The translations under genes were made by a program, and so were the position numbers. Positions 7,312 to 16,143 of a DNA stretch of 64,000 nt are shown here, in pieces (position 1 is the first letter of the stretch; each line of letters starts with the position of its first letter). Source of the DNA: Ramlibacter sp. PS4R-6 (GTDB lineage Bacteria; Pseudomonadota; Gammaproteobacteria; Burkholderiales; Burkholderiaceae_C); NCBI RefSeq assembly GCF_037572775.1, contig NZ_JBBHKA010000001.1, forward strand, positions 248,001 through 312,000, in the 5' to 3' direction. Under the pieces are notes generated by a model that had not been told where the DNA came from, ran no database searches, and saw only the letters and a program-made list of their open reading frames with translations.

Positions 7312-9042
7312 CTAGCTTGCCTGCACGCGATGGCATTCGCCGGCGGGAACGAGCTGCCAGCGCCGCGCGTGGAAATCGTCCAATTCGTGGCCGTGCGCGA
7401 TCGTCACCAACCCGCCGCCCTTGCCGCGCACGAGTGCCGCCAGGCGTTCGTACAACGTGCGCTCGGCCGGCGCGTCGAGTGCGCTGGTGGCTTCGTCGGC
7501 GAAGACCCAGGCCGGCTGCTTGAGGAACACGCGCGCCAGGGCCAGCCGCTGGCGCTCGCCGCCGGAAAGCTTCTGGGTCCACGCATCCTCGTCGTCCAGC
7601 CGCGAGGCGAGGTGCGGCAGCAGCGCCTGCTCCAGCGCGGCCTTCAATTGCTCGTCGGAATACGCCGAGGCCGCATCGGGATAGGCCAGCGCCGCACGCA
7701 GGCTGCCGTCGGGGAAGTACGGGTTCTGCGGCACCGCCATCGCGTCGCGGGGCACTTCGACGCGCCCGCGCGCGAACGGCCAGATGCCGGCGAACGCACG
7801 CAGCAGCGTGGACTTGCCGCTGCCCGACGGGCCCTGCAGCAGCACGTTCTCGCCGGCGCGCAGGTGCACGTCGACGTCCTCGAGCAGCGTGCGGCCGTCA
7901 GGCAAGGCGAGCGTGAGGCCGTGCGCGGCCAGCTGGTCGCCTTCGGCACGCTGCGCCTGCGGCGCCGCCGCCGTGGCCTTCAGGCTGTCCTCGAACGAGG
8001 TCAGGCGGTTGGTGGTGGCGCGCCACGACGCGAAAGTCGTGTAGTTGTCGATGAACCAGGCCAGCGAGTCCTGCACCTGGCCGAACGCGCTGGAGATCTG
8101 CATCAGCTCGCCCAGCTGGATCACGCCGGCGAAGTAGCGCGGCGACGCCACGATGAAGGGAAAGATGATGGCGGCCTGCGCGAAGAAGGTGTTGAACCAG
8201 ATCAGGTTCTTCTGGCGCCGGATCAGCGCGAGATAGTTGGCGAGCACGTGCGAGAACCGCAGGTCCAGGTGCAGTTTCTCCACGCCCTCGCCGCGGTCCA
8301 ATGCGATGGCCTCGCTGTACTCGCGCACGCGCACCATGTGGTGGCGGAAGTCCGCCTCCAGCCTTTGCTGCTGGAAGTTCAGGCCGATCAGCGGCCGGCC
8401 GATGAAGTGCGTGATGACGCTGCCCAGCAGGCAGTAGCCCACCGCGGCCCAGACCATGTACCCGGCGATGTAGTAGGTCTCGCCGCCGATGCGGAAATCG
8501 AAGTCGCCCGACAGGCCCCACAGGATGCCGACGAAACTCACGAGCGTGACCACCGCGTTGAGCAGCCCCATCGACAGGGACACGCTGTAGCCGGTGAAGA
8601 GGTTGAGGTCTTCCTGGATGCGCTGGTCGGGGTTGTCGGGCGTGGCGCCCTCCTTCGCATAGCGCGCGAGTTCGAGGCGATAGAACGCCTGCATCGCGAG
8701 CCAGCGCCCGAGGTAGTGGTTGGTGAGCCAGGCGCGCCAGCGCAGCTCCAGCAGCTGTGTCAGGTAGAACTTGTAGACGGCGATCACGATCGCGCTGAAG
8801 GCCAGGAGGGTGAACCACCCCAATTGCTGCCAGAACACCACCTGGTCCTTGTTCTGCAGCGCGTCGTAGAAGGTGCGGTTCCACTCGTTGATCTGCACGG
8901 CCATGAAGACGGCCGCGAGGTTGAGCACGACGATCGCGGCGAGCATCGCGCGCGCCTTCCAGCGGTCCTCGGAGCGGAAGTACGGCACGGCCAGCGCCCA
9001 GGTGCGGCGCGCGGCGGTCGTGAAGGTAGCGAGCTTGGACAT
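7312..9042 (-). CDS. ABC transporter, fused permease and ATPase (YddA/SbmA-related)
   Basis: A 576-residue half-transporter. The N-terminal part (about 1-330) has several membrane helices and the EWNRTFYDALQ segment typical of the SbmA/BacA-like and ABCD-like permease fold. The C-terminal ATPase has Walker A GPSGSGKST, signature LSGGERQR and Walker B WVFADEATSALD, all intact. The start at 9042 follows GGGAG. Homodimers of this class are linked to export or uptake of peptides, cobalamin or fatty acyl compounds. Substrate cannot be read from the sequence, and the neighbours give no hint. Confidence 0.85.
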   Translation of the reverse strand: MSKLATFTTAARRTWALAVPYFRSEDRWKARAMLAAIVVLNLAAVFMAVQINEWNRTFYDALQNKDQVVFWQQLGWFTLLAFSAIVIAVYKFYLTQLLELRWRAWLTNHYLGRWLAMQAFYRLELARYAKEGATPDNPDQRIQEDLNLFTGYSVSLSMGLLNAVVTLVSFVGILWGLSGDFDFRIGGETYYIAGYMVWAAVGYCLLGSVITHFIGRPLIGLNFQQQRLEADFRHHMVRVREYSEAIALDRGEGVEKLHLDLRFSHVLANYLALIRRQKNLIWFNTFFAQAAIIFPFIVASPRYFAGVIQLGELMQISSAFGQVQDSLAWFIDNYTTFASWRATTNRLTSFEDSLKATAAAPQAQRAEGDQLAAHGLTLALPDGRTLLEDVDVHLRAGENVLLQGPSGSGKSTLLRAFAGIWPFARGRVEVPRDAMAVPQNPYFPDGSLRAALAYPDAASAYSDEQLKAALEQALLPHLASRLDDEDAWTQKLSGGERQRLALARVFLKQPAWVFADEATSALDAPAERTLYERLAALVRGKGGGLVTIAHGHELDDFHARRWQLVPAGECHRVQAS

Positions 9043-9078
9043 GGCGGCTCCCGTCGAAGCGGCCAATGCTAGCCGCGC

Positions 9079-9984
9079 TCAGTGCTTGGTGTTGGTGATG
9101 CCGGCGGCGACGTGGCCCGACGGCACGTGGCGCGCCGCATGGTCGACATGGCCGGTCTGGTCGTCGAAGAAGAAGTCGGGCTCGAACTCGCGCAGGAACT
9201 CGCCCTTGGCGAGGCCGCCGAGGAACATGGCCTCGTCGACACGGATGTTCCACGACATCAGCGTGCGGATGGCGCGCTCGTGCGCCGGGGCGCTGCGCGC
9301 GGTAACGAGCGCCGTGCGAACGCGCATGGGCGTGGTCGAGCCGGCCTGCTGCAGCAGGTGCAAGGCCGCCAGGAAGGGCTTGAACGGACCTTCGCGCAGC
9401 GGCTGCAGCGCCTTGGACAGCTCGTGCTGCTGGAAGGCATCGAGCCCGCGTGCCTGGAACACCTGTTCGGCCTCGTCGGAAAACAGCACCGCGTCGCCGT
9501 CGAAGGCGATGCGCACCTCGTGCGGGTAGTTGGTGCCGGCGAGCATCGACTCGGTGAGCACGCGAGCGGCCGGGAAGCCCGCGGCCAGCGCCTCGCGCAC
9601 GTCGTCGGCGTTGGCCGAGAGGAAGAGCTTGGCGCCCAGCGGCCGCAGGTACTTGAACGGCGACCGCCCTTGCGTGAACACGCCGCGCACCAGCTTGATC
9701 TCGTTGGCCACGCCCGAGCGGAACACGCGCATGCCCGACACCGGGTCGTTGCGCGAGAGGATCACCACCTCCACGCGCTGCATCTTGTCGTCGTTGAACG
9801 CCAGCAGCTTTTTGATGAGGGAGTACGCGATGCCCGGCCTGGCGGGCACGTCCAGGCGCTCCAGCTGCAGTTTCATGTACGCGGCCGGGTCGCCCGACTC
9901 GAAGAGCGCGTTCTCTTCCTCGAAGTCGAACAGCGCCCGCGAGGAGATCGCCACCACCAGCTTGTCGTCGAGCGTCACGGCCAT
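9079..9984 (-). CDS. cytosolic 5'-nucleotidase
   Basis: A 301-residue protein of the 5'-nucleotidase family related to animal cytosolic NT5C1, expected to dephosphorylate nucleoside monophosphates. Recognisable blocks are AISSRALFDFEEEN at the N terminus with its Asp, VVILSRNDPVSGMRVF, LFLSANADDV, RIAFDGDAVLFSDEAE (the acidic nucleophile region) and EPDFFFDDQTGH near the C terminus. No signal peptide, so it acts in the cytoplasm. It stands 15 bases downstream of gspF on the same strand with no strong ribosome site, so it may be co-transcribed, though no shared function is evident. Confidence 0.85.
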   Translation of the reverse strand: MAVTLDDKLVVAISSRALFDFEEENALFESGDPAAYMKLQLERLDVPARPGIAYSLIKKLLAFNDDKMQRVEVVILSRNDPVSGMRVFRSGVANEIKLVRGVFTQGRSPFKYLRPLGAKLFLSANADDVREALAAGFPAARVLTESMLAGTNYPHEVRIAFDGDAVLFSDEAEQVFQARGLDAFQQHELSKALQPLREGPFKPFLAALHLLQQAGSTTPMRVRTALVTARSAPAHERAIRTLMSWNIRVDEAMFLGGLAKGEFLREFEPDFFFDDQTGHVDHAARHVPSGHVAAGITNTKH

Positions 9985-9999
9985 GGTCGGTTCAACGCC

Positions 10000-11226
10000 T
10001 CAGCGCGCGAATTGGTTGAGCTGGATGATCGGCAGCAGCACCGCCAGCACGATCAGCATGACCACGAAACCCATGCCGACGATGAGCAGCGGCTCCAGGA
10101 TGGTGGCCAGCTGCATGGCACGGCGCTGGACCTCGGCGCCCAGCTGGTTGGCGGCGCGCTGCAGCATCTGCGGCAGCTGGCCGGTTTGTTCGCCCATGCG
10201 CGCGAACATGGGCAGCAGGCCCGGGAAGCGCTTCTTTTGCGCCATGGCGGAGGCGAGCGGCGCGCCCTCGCGCACCAGCACCAGCGCGTCCATCGCGTCG
10301 GCGCGCATGGCGCGGTTGTTCAGTGTCTCGGCGGCGGCCTGCAGGGCGCGCAGGATCGGCACGCCGGCGCCGGCGAGCATGGCCAGCGTGCTGGCGAAGC
10401 GCGCCGCGTTGTAGCCGCGCGAAAGCCGGCCGATCACCGGCAGCTTGAGCCACCCGGCGTCGAAGGACTCGCGCGTGGCGGGGTTGCGCAACGCCAGGCG
10501 CAGCACCACGAAGCCGGCGACGAACACGGCCAGCAGCGCCCAGCCCCAGCTGCGCACGAAGTTGCCGATCGCCAGCATCGCGACGGTGAGGAAGGGCAAG
10601 GCGCGCTTGGTGCCCGCGAAGACGTTCGCCACCTGCGGCACGACGTACGACACCAGGAACAGCACGATGACCATCGCGACCACGGTCACGATCGCCGGGT
10701 ACAAGGCCGCGCCGATCAGCCGCGCATTGAGGGCCTGCCGCTCCTCCAGGTCGTCGGCCAGGCGCTCCAGCACCAAGCCGAGGCTGCCGCTTTGCTCGCC
10801 CGCGCCGACCACGGCGACGTAGATCTCGGGGAACTCGCGCGGGAAGCGCGCGAGCGCCTTGCCGAAGGTGGAGCCCGCGTTGACCTCGGCGCGCAGCGCG
10901 GCCACGAGGTTGCGCTCGCGGTCGTTCTCGGCTTCGTCGGTCAGCGCCGTGAGCGCGCGCTCCAGCGGCAGGCCCGAACCGACGAGGCCGGCGAGCTGGC
11001 GCGTCCAGATCGCCAGGCCCGTGGCGCTGAAGACCGTGCGGTTGAACAGGCGCCCGCCGAACGCGGCCTGCGCATCGTTGGCGGCGCCAGCCACGGGCTG
11101 CACTTGCAGCGGCACGAGCTGCTGCGCGCGCAGCAGCGTGCGCACCGCTTTCGCGGTGTCGGCCTCCATGACGCCCTTGCGGGTCTCGCCCTGGGCATCG
11201 AGCGCTTCGAAGCTGTACGCCGGCAT
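10000..11226 (-). CDS. gspF: type II secretion inner-membrane protein GspF
   Basis: A 408-residue platform protein of the type II secretion machine. It begins with the PAYSFEALDAQGETRKGV block typical of GspF, carries two homologous cytoplasmic T2SSF domains (about 70-195 and 273-395), and has three hydrophobic spans: near 170-195, near 220-245 and at the C terminus. The second-domain motif FPGLLPMFARMGEQTGQLP is well kept. No other gsp gene is adjacent, so this is a detached copy of the component. The related pilus protein PilC is less likely because of the N-terminal sequence. Confidence 0.88.
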   Translation of the reverse strand: MPAYSFEALDAQGETRKGVMEADTAKAVRTLLRAQQLVPLQVQPVAGAANDAQAAFGGRLFNRTVFSATGLAIWTRQLAGLVGSGLPLERALTALTDEAENDRERNLVAALRAEVNAGSTFGKALARFPREFPEIYVAVVGAGEQSGSLGLVLERLADDLEERQALNARLIGAALYPAIVTVVAMVIVLFLVSYVVPQVANVFAGTKRALPFLTVAMLAIGNFVRSWGWALLAVFVAGFVVLRLALRNPATRESFDAGWLKLPVIGRLSRGYNAARFASTLAMLAGAGVPILRALQAAAETLNNRAMRADAMDALVLVREGAPLASAMAQKKRFPGLLPMFARMGEQTGQLPQMLQRAANQLGAEVQRRAMQLATILEPLLIVGMGFVVMLIVLAVLLPIIQLNQFAR

Positions 11227-11252
11227 GGCGGGGATTATGTCCCCCCGCCGCT

Positions 11253-12884
11253 TCAGGCTTGGCGCAATTTGAAGCGCTGCAGCTTGCCGGTCTCGGTGCG
11301 CGGCAGCGTGGCGACGAACTCGATCTCGCGCGGGTACTTGAAGGGCGCGATCGAGGCCTTGACGTGGTCCTGCAGCGTCTTCGCCATTGCGTCACCGGGC
11401 GCGTTGCCCGGCTTGAGCACGACGAAGGCCTTCACGATCATGCCGCGCTCCTCGTCGGGCTTGCCGATCACGCCGCACTCCGCCACGGCCGGATGGCGCA
11501 GCAGCGCATCCTCGACCTCGGGCCCGCCGACGTTGTAGCCGGCCGTGATGATCATGTCGTCGGCGCGCGCCTGGTAGAAGAAGTAGCCGTCGTCGTCCTG
11601 CACGAAGGCGTCGCCCGGGTAGTTCCAGCCGTCCTTCACGTAATTCGCCTGCCGCGCGTCGTCGAGGTACTTGCAGCCCGTGGGGCCGATCACCACGAGC
11701 TTGCCGATGGTGCCCCGCGGCACTTCCCTGCCCTCGTCGTCGACCACCTTCGCGGTGTAGCCGGGCACCACCTTGCCGATGGCGCCGCGCTTCACCTCTT
11801 CGGGCGGCGAGGAGATGAAGATGTGGAACATCTCCGTGGCGCCGATGCCGTCGATCATCTCGATGCCGGAGGCTTCCTTCCACAGCTGGCGCGTGGCGTC
11901 GGGCAGGCCCTCGCCGGCGCTCACGCTCAGGCGCAGCTTCGCCACGCCGCGCTGCTTCGCGAAAGGCGCCATCGCGCGGTAGAAGGTAGGCGCCGTGTAG
12001 CAGATGGTCGCGCCCACTTCATGGAAGGTCTGGACCATCGACTCCGGCGTGTACGGCGCATCGGGGAAGTACACGCTGGCGCCGGCCCACATCGGGAACA
12101 TCAGCAACCCGCCCAAACCGAAGGTGAACGCCAGCGGCGGCGAGCCCACCACGATGTCGTCCGGCGTCGCGCGCAGCACGTAGCGCGGCCACGCCTCGCA
12201 GGCAGCGAGCACGTCGCGGTGCGTGTGCACGGCGGCCTTGGGCTTGCCGGTGGTGCCCGAGGTGAAAGCCATCAGCGCGATGTCGCCGGCGGCCGTGGGG
12301 CAGGCGGCGAAGTTGCCGTCCTTCTGCGCGGCGCGCACCGCGAGGGAGCCCGGCTCGTTCGCCGCGTTGAAGGCGACGACGGTCGCGAGCACGGGCCTGT
12401 CCTGGCGTGCGAGCTCCAGTTCTTCGAGCAGCTTGGCGTCGCACAGCGCCACCGTGGGCTGCGCCTTGTCGATGATGTCGCCCAGCTCGCGCGCGCGCAG
12501 CAGCGGCATGGTGGCCACGGCGACGAGGCCGGCCTTCACCACCGCGAGCCACGCCAGCGCGAGGCCGACCGAGTTGCCGCCGCGTAGCAGCACGCGGTTG
12601 CCGGGCACGAGCTTCAGGTCTTCCACCAGCACGCGGCAGATGCGGTCGACCCGCTCGCGCACGTCGCCGTAGGTCAGCACGATCTTCGAGGAGCGCAGCA
12701 GCGGCCGGCCGGCCCAGCCCTTGTCGGCAGCCTTGTCGAGCAGCTCCTCCACGAGGTTGGCCCGCGCGGGCAGCTTCAGCTCGGGGCGGTCGTACACCAG
12801 CTGGGGCCACTGCGCGGCCGCGGGCAGGCGCTCGTGCACGAAACGGTCGATCTGCGCCGAGCGCGCGTTGTCGCGGGCGTTCAT
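11253..12884 (-). CDS. benzoate/2-aminobenzoate-type CoA ligase
   Basis: A 543-residue acyl-adenylate-forming ligase of the benzoate-CoA ligase group, using ATP and CoA to activate an aromatic acid. Visible are the P-loop-like FTSGTTGKPKAAVHTH (about 204-219), the GIGATEMFHIF core, DGWNYPGDAF, and the C-terminal TGKLQRFKL with the catalytic lysine. Overall it looks most like 2-aminobenzoate (anthranilate)-CoA ligases, but benzoate or hydroxybenzoate cannot be ruled out. Its start overlaps the MarR gene stop by four bases (ATGA). No monooxygenase/reductase partner of the aminobenzoyl-CoA route is in the window. Confidence 0.8.
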   Translation of the reverse strand: MNARDNARSAQIDRFVHERLPAAAQWPQLVYDRPELKLPARANLVEELLDKAADKGWAGRPLLRSSKIVLTYGDVRERVDRICRVLVEDLKLVPGNRVLLRGGNSVGLALAWLAVVKAGLVAVATMPLLRARELGDIIDKAQPTVALCDAKLLEELELARQDRPVLATVVAFNAANEPGSLAVRAAQKDGNFAACPTAAGDIALMAFTSGTTGKPKAAVHTHRDVLAACEAWPRYVLRATPDDIVVGSPPLAFTFGLGGLLMFPMWAGASVYFPDAPYTPESMVQTFHEVGATICYTAPTFYRAMAPFAKQRGVAKLRLSVSAGEGLPDATRQLWKEASGIEMIDGIGATEMFHIFISSPPEEVKRGAIGKVVPGYTAKVVDDEGREVPRGTIGKLVVIGPTGCKYLDDARQANYVKDGWNYPGDAFVQDDDGYFFYQARADDMIITAGYNVGGPEVEDALLRHPAVAECGVIGKPDEERGMIVKAFVVLKPGNAPGDAMAKTLQDHVKASIAPFKYPREIEFVATLPRTETGKLQRFKLRQA

Positions 12885-13354
12885 TCCGCCTCCGCCAGGC
12901 TGCGCGCGTGGTCCTTCACCTTGCCCAGCAGCTTGTGCAAGGTGGCGATCTCCTTGTCCGACAGTGCGGCGAACGCTTCGAGGATCCAGCGTTCGTGCTG
13001 GTGCGCCATGTCATGGAAGAGCTTGCGGCCCTTGGACGTGAGGCGCACGCGGTAGGCGCGGCGGTCGCCCTCGACGTCGACGCGATCCACAAGCCCTTCG
13101 GCCGCGAGCTGGTCGGTGATGCCGGTGACGTTGCCGCCGGTGACCATCATGCGGCGCGACAACTCGTTCATCTTCAGCCCATCCGGGGCGCGCTCCAGCT
13201 GCGCCATCAGGTCGAAGCGCGGCAAGGTCGTGTCGAAGCGCCCGCGCAGCTGGCTGCGCACCTGCTTTTCCACCAGCTGCGTGCAGGTGAGCAACCTCAG
13301 CCACAGGCGCAACGCCTCGGGATGCTCGCTGTGGGCGCGCGCTTCCATGTCCAT
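12881..13354 (-). CDS. MarR-family transcriptional regulator
   Basis: A 157-residue winged-helix regulator. The recognition region reads LKMNELSRRMMVTGGNVTGITDQL (residues about 60-83, split by turn) followed by the wing GDRRAYRVRLT, both typical of MarR proteins. It overlaps and is co-transcribed with the aromatic-acid CoA ligase, so it most likely senses the CoA thioester or free acid and represses the pair. An AT-rich patch with TAAA-TAG-TTTA (13385-13395) lies just upstream and is a candidate operator, although the arms are short. The cyclopropane synthase gene diverges from here. Confidence 0.88.
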   Translation of the reverse strand: MDMEARAHSEHPEALRLWLRLLTCTQLVEKQVRSQLRGRFDTTLPRFDLMAQLERAPDGLKMNELSRRMMVTGGNVTGITDQLAAEGLVDRVDVEGDRRAYRVRLTSKGRKLFHDMAHQHERWILEAFAALSDKEIATLHKLLGKVKDHARSLAEAE

Positions 13355-13384
13355 GGGCCGGGTCCTTTCCAGATTCTGGGAACC

Positions 13385-13395
13385 TAAATAGTTTA
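13385..13395. promoter_or_regulatory. candidate MarR operator or -10 region
   Basis: Short AT-rich inverted repeat TAAA-TAG-TTTA in otherwise GC-rich sequence, 31 bases upstream of the MarR gene and within the divergent intergenic region shared with the cyclopropane synthase gene. It may be an operator or simply promoter sequence. Confidence 0.35.
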
Positions 13396-13482
13396 AGCCT
13401 CAACGAATCGGTGTCAACACGGATCGGCCCCCATTTGCTACGCTTGCATGGGACGGGTTTCGGCGTTGAAGGGACATCGCGG

Positions 13483-14754
13483 ATGCAACCTTTGGTGCGC
13501 AGGATCGAGTCGCGGCTGGCCGGGCTGGCGCAGCCGCTGGCGCTCGTGCTGCCGGGCGGCCAGCGGGTCGGCGCGCCCAACGCCCCGGTGGCGCTGCACT
13601 TCTTCGACTGGTCCAGCATGGCCACGCTCGCCGCCGGGCAGATCGGCAAGCTCGCGGAGGACATCGTCGAAGGCCGCGTGCGCCTGCAAGGCCACATGCG
13701 CGACGCGATGCAGGTCGCCGCGCAGCTGCTGCCGGGCTCGCCGGTGGGCAGCGACACCGCCTGGTGGACGCAGGTGCTGCGCCGCGCGAAATCGCTGGCG
13801 CTGCACACGCCGCAGAAGGACGCGCAGCAGGTCCAGTTCCACTACGACGTCTCCGACGACTTCTACGCGCTGTGGCTGGACCCGCTGCGCGTCTATTCGT
13901 GCGCCTACTTCGAACGGCCGGACCTTTCGCTGGCGCAGGCGCAGGAGGCCAAGCTCGACCTCATCTGCCGCAAGCTCATGCTCAAGCCCGGCGACCGCTT
14001 CCTCGACATCGGTGCGGGCTGGGGCGGCCTGCTGCTGTGGGCGGCGGAGCACTACGGCGTGGACGCCACCGGCATCACGCTGTCGCGCAACCAGCATGCC
14101 TACGTCACGCACCTGGTCGAGCAGAAGCGCCTGCAGGGCCGCGTGCGCATGGAGCTGCGCGACTACCGCGAGCTGGAAGGCTACGGCGAGTACGACAAGA
14201 TCGCCTCGGTCGGCATGTTCGAGCACGTCGGGCAGGCGAACATGCCCGCGTACTTCGCGAAGATCCGCTCGCTGCTCAAGCCCGGCGGCCTGGTGATGAA
14301 CCACGGCATCACCACGGGCAACCTCACGGCGGGCCAATTGGGCGCGGGCATGGGCGACTTCATCGAGAAGTACATCTTCCCCGGCGGCGAGCTGCTGCAC
14401 GTGAGCATGGTGCTGCGCGACCTGGCCGTCGGCGGCCTGGAGATGGTCGACGTGGAGAACCTGCGTCCGCACTACGCGCGCACCCTCTGGTCGTGGTCGG
14501 ACGGGCTCGAGGCGAAACTTGGCGAGGCGCAGCGCGTGCTGGAGACGACCGGCGAAGGCCGCGACGCGGGCAAGGTGCTGCGCGCCTACCGCCTGTACCT
14601 CGCCGGCAGCGCGATGTGCTTCGAGCGCGGCTGGCTCGGGCTGCACCAGGTGCTCGCGACGCGCCCCGACGGCCGGCTCGAAACGGGAACCATCCGCGGC
14701 GCACAATCGAGCTACCCATTCAACCGCGACTACATCTACCGGGACGAAGGCTGA
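13483..14754 (+). CDS. cfa: cyclopropane-fatty-acyl-phospholipid synthase
   Basis: Transfers a methylene group from S-adenosylmethionine to the double bond of unsaturated phospholipid acyl chains. The 423-residue protein has an N-terminal lipid-binding domain (about 1-115) and a SAM methyltransferase domain with the binding loop FLDIGAGWGGL (about 181-191), the QFHYDVSDDFYALWLD entry segment, FEHVG (about 247-251) and a C-terminal YRLYLAGSAMCFERG block holding active-site residues. ATG 13483 is preferred to a longer start because the family normally opens near here and GAAGGG lies upstream. Its stop overlaps the next start by one base (TGATG). Confidence 0.92.
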   Translation: MQPLVRRIESRLAGLAQPLALVLPGGQRVGAPNAPVALHFFDWSSMATLAAGQIGKLAEDIVEGRVRLQGHMRDAMQVAAQLLPGSPVGSDTAWWTQVLRRAKSLALHTPQKDAQQVQFHYDVSDDFYALWLDPLRVYSCAYFERPDLSLAQAQEAKLDLICRKLMLKPGDRFLDIGAGWGGLLLWAAEHYGVDATGITLSRNQHAYVTHLVEQKRLQGRVRMELRDYRELEGYGEYDKIASVGMFEHVGQANMPAYFAKIRSLLKPGGLVMNHGITTGNLTAGQLGAGMGDFIEKYIFPGGELLHVSMVLRDLAVGGLEMVDVENLRPHYARTLWSWSDGLEAKLGEAQRVLETTGEGRDAGKVLRAYRLYLAGSAMCFERGWLGLHQVLATRPDGRLETGTIRGAQSSYPFNRDYIYRDEG

Positions 14755-15077
14755 TGCTCTACAAGTTCAAATCGAAAGCCACCGGCGACCTGATCATGCT
14801 GGAGCCCAACGGGCGGCGCGTGCTCCAGGCCATCGGCAAGGACGCCGGCGCGCAGGGGATCATCCAGCCCGGCGAGATGGCGGGCGCCATCGGCGCCCTT
14901 GAAAGGGCGATCGCCCAGGAAGAGGCCGAGCAGAAGGCGGCGGTCGACGAAGCGAAGGCCAAGGGCGAAGTGCCCCCCAAGTTCGATGCCGTGTCGCTGC
15001 GCCAGCGCGCCGTGCCGTTCATCGACATGCTGCGGCGCGCGGAGAAGGAAAAGGCCGAGGTCGTCTGGGGCGTCTAG
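14754..15077 (+). CDS. DUF1840 family protein
   Basis: A 107-residue cytoplasmic protein matching the DUF1840 family: it opens [16 protein letters not shown], has the [10 protein letters not shown] block, a Glu/Ala/Lys-rich helix in the middle and the C-terminal [12 protein letters not shown] block. The function of the family is unknown; it is widespread in betaproteobacteria. It is translationally linked to the cyclopropane synthase (overlap of one base). Its stop codon shares CTAG with the stop of the convergent Bug gene. Confidence 0.85.
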   Translation: MLYKFKSKATGDLIMLEPNGRRVLQAIGKDAGAQGIIQPGEMAGAIGALERAIAQEEAEQKAAVDEAKAKGEVPPKFDAVSLRQRAVPFIDMLRRAEKEKAEVVWGV

Positions 15078-16075
15078 TCGACTTTCGCCCCCGAATCCTT
15101 CACCACCTTCGCCCACTTCTTCGTCTCGGCGGCGATGTGCCGCGCGAACTCCGCCGGTGTGTTGCCGCTGGGGATCGCGCCCTGCGCGAGGAGCTTTTCC
15201 TTCACGGCGGGCGAGTTGAGGGCCTTGGCGACTTCCTGCTGGACGCGGTTGACGATGTCTGCCGGCGTTCCCGCGGGGGCCAGCAGGCCGAACCACGAGG
15301 TCGCATCGAAACCCTTCAGCCCCCCGGCCTCCTCGATCGTCGGCACGTCCGGCAGCGCCGCGGAGCGCTGGCGGCTCGTCACGGCCAGGGCCTTCAGCTT
15401 GCCGGCCTTGATGTGCGGCAGCGACGCGGGCAGGTTGTCGAACATCACGTCCATCGTGCCCGCGATCATGTCGAGCAGCGCGGGGCCCGAGCCGCGGTAG
15501 GGGAAGTGCACGAGGTAGGTGCCCGTCATGCTCTTGAACAGCTCGCCGGCGAGGTGGATCGAGGTGCCGTTGCCGCTCGACGCCATGTTCAGCTTGCCGG
15601 GGTGCGCCTTCGCATAGGCGATGAAGTCCTTGACGTTGTTGATGCCCAGCTGCCGCGCCTTCTCGGTCGGCATCTCCATCACGTTCGGCACGCCGGCCAC
15701 CATGGTGACGGGAACGAAATCCTTGACCGGGTCGTACGGCAGCTTCTGGTACAGCGAGCTGTTGATGGCGTGCGTGCCGACGGTGCCCATCAGCAGCGTG
15801 TAGCCGTCGGGCGCCGCGTGCGCCACGACTTCGGTGCCGACGTTGCCGCCCGCGCCCGCACGGTTCTCGACGAAGAACGATTGCCCGAACGCCTTCGTGA
15901 GCTCCGGCGCGATGGCGCGCGCCAGGATGTCGGTCGTGCCCGCAGCCGCGAACGGCACGACGATGCGCACCGGCTTGTTCGGCCACGCGCTTTGCGCGAA
16001 TGCCGGCCCCCCGACTGCGGCTGCCGCGATGGCACCGAGCGCCGAGCGGCGGGAAATATGGGTGTTCTTGGCCAC
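15074..16075 (-). CDS. Bug/TctC-family periplasmic binding protein
   Basis: A 333-residue solute receptor of the tripartite tricarboxylate transporter type. The N terminus has a twin-arginine-like stretch SRRSALG and hydrophobic core ending AFAQ, followed by the family opening [22 protein letters not shown]. Other family marks are [16 protein letters not shown] and [17 protein letters not shown]. The start is a GTG at 16075 after AAGGAG. No TctA/TctB membrane genes are near, as is usual for the expanded Bug proteins of Burkholderiales. Ligands are commonly carboxylates; this one is unknown. A terminator lies immediately upstream of its ribosome site. Confidence 0.88.
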   Translation of the reverse strand: MAKNTHISRRSALGAIAAAAVGGPAFAQSAWPNKPVRIVVPFAAAGTTDILARAIAPELTKAFGQSFFVENRAGAGGNVGTEVVAHAAPDGYTLLMGTVGTHAINSSLYQKLPYDPVKDFVPVTMVAGVPNVMEMPTEKARQLGINNVKDFIAYAKAHPGKLNMASSGNGTSIHLAGELFKSMTGTYLVHFPYRGSGPALLDMIAGTMDVMFDNLPASLPHIKAGKLKALAVTSRQRSAALPDVPTIEEAGGLKGFDATSWFGLLAPAGTPADIVNRVQQEVAKALNSPAVKEKLLAQGAIPSGNTPAEFARHIAAETKKWAKVVKDSGAKVD

Positions 16076-16090
16076 GTTCGTCTCCTTAAA

Positions 16091-16121
16091 AGCAAAAAAG
16101 CCGCCTGTCGCCAGGCGGCTG
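16091..16121 (-). terminator. intrinsic terminator between two Bug genes
   Basis: On the minus strand an AGCCGCCTG arm, short loop and complementary arm (16099-16120) run into TTTTTTGCTTTT. It follows the stop of the upstream Bug gene (16144) and ends only about five bases before the AAGGAG site of the next Bug gene. Read-through past it must set how much of the second gene is made, unless a promoter hides in the hairpin region. Confidence 0.85.
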
Positions 16122-16143
16122 CAAACCCGGGGGTCTGGAGTTG

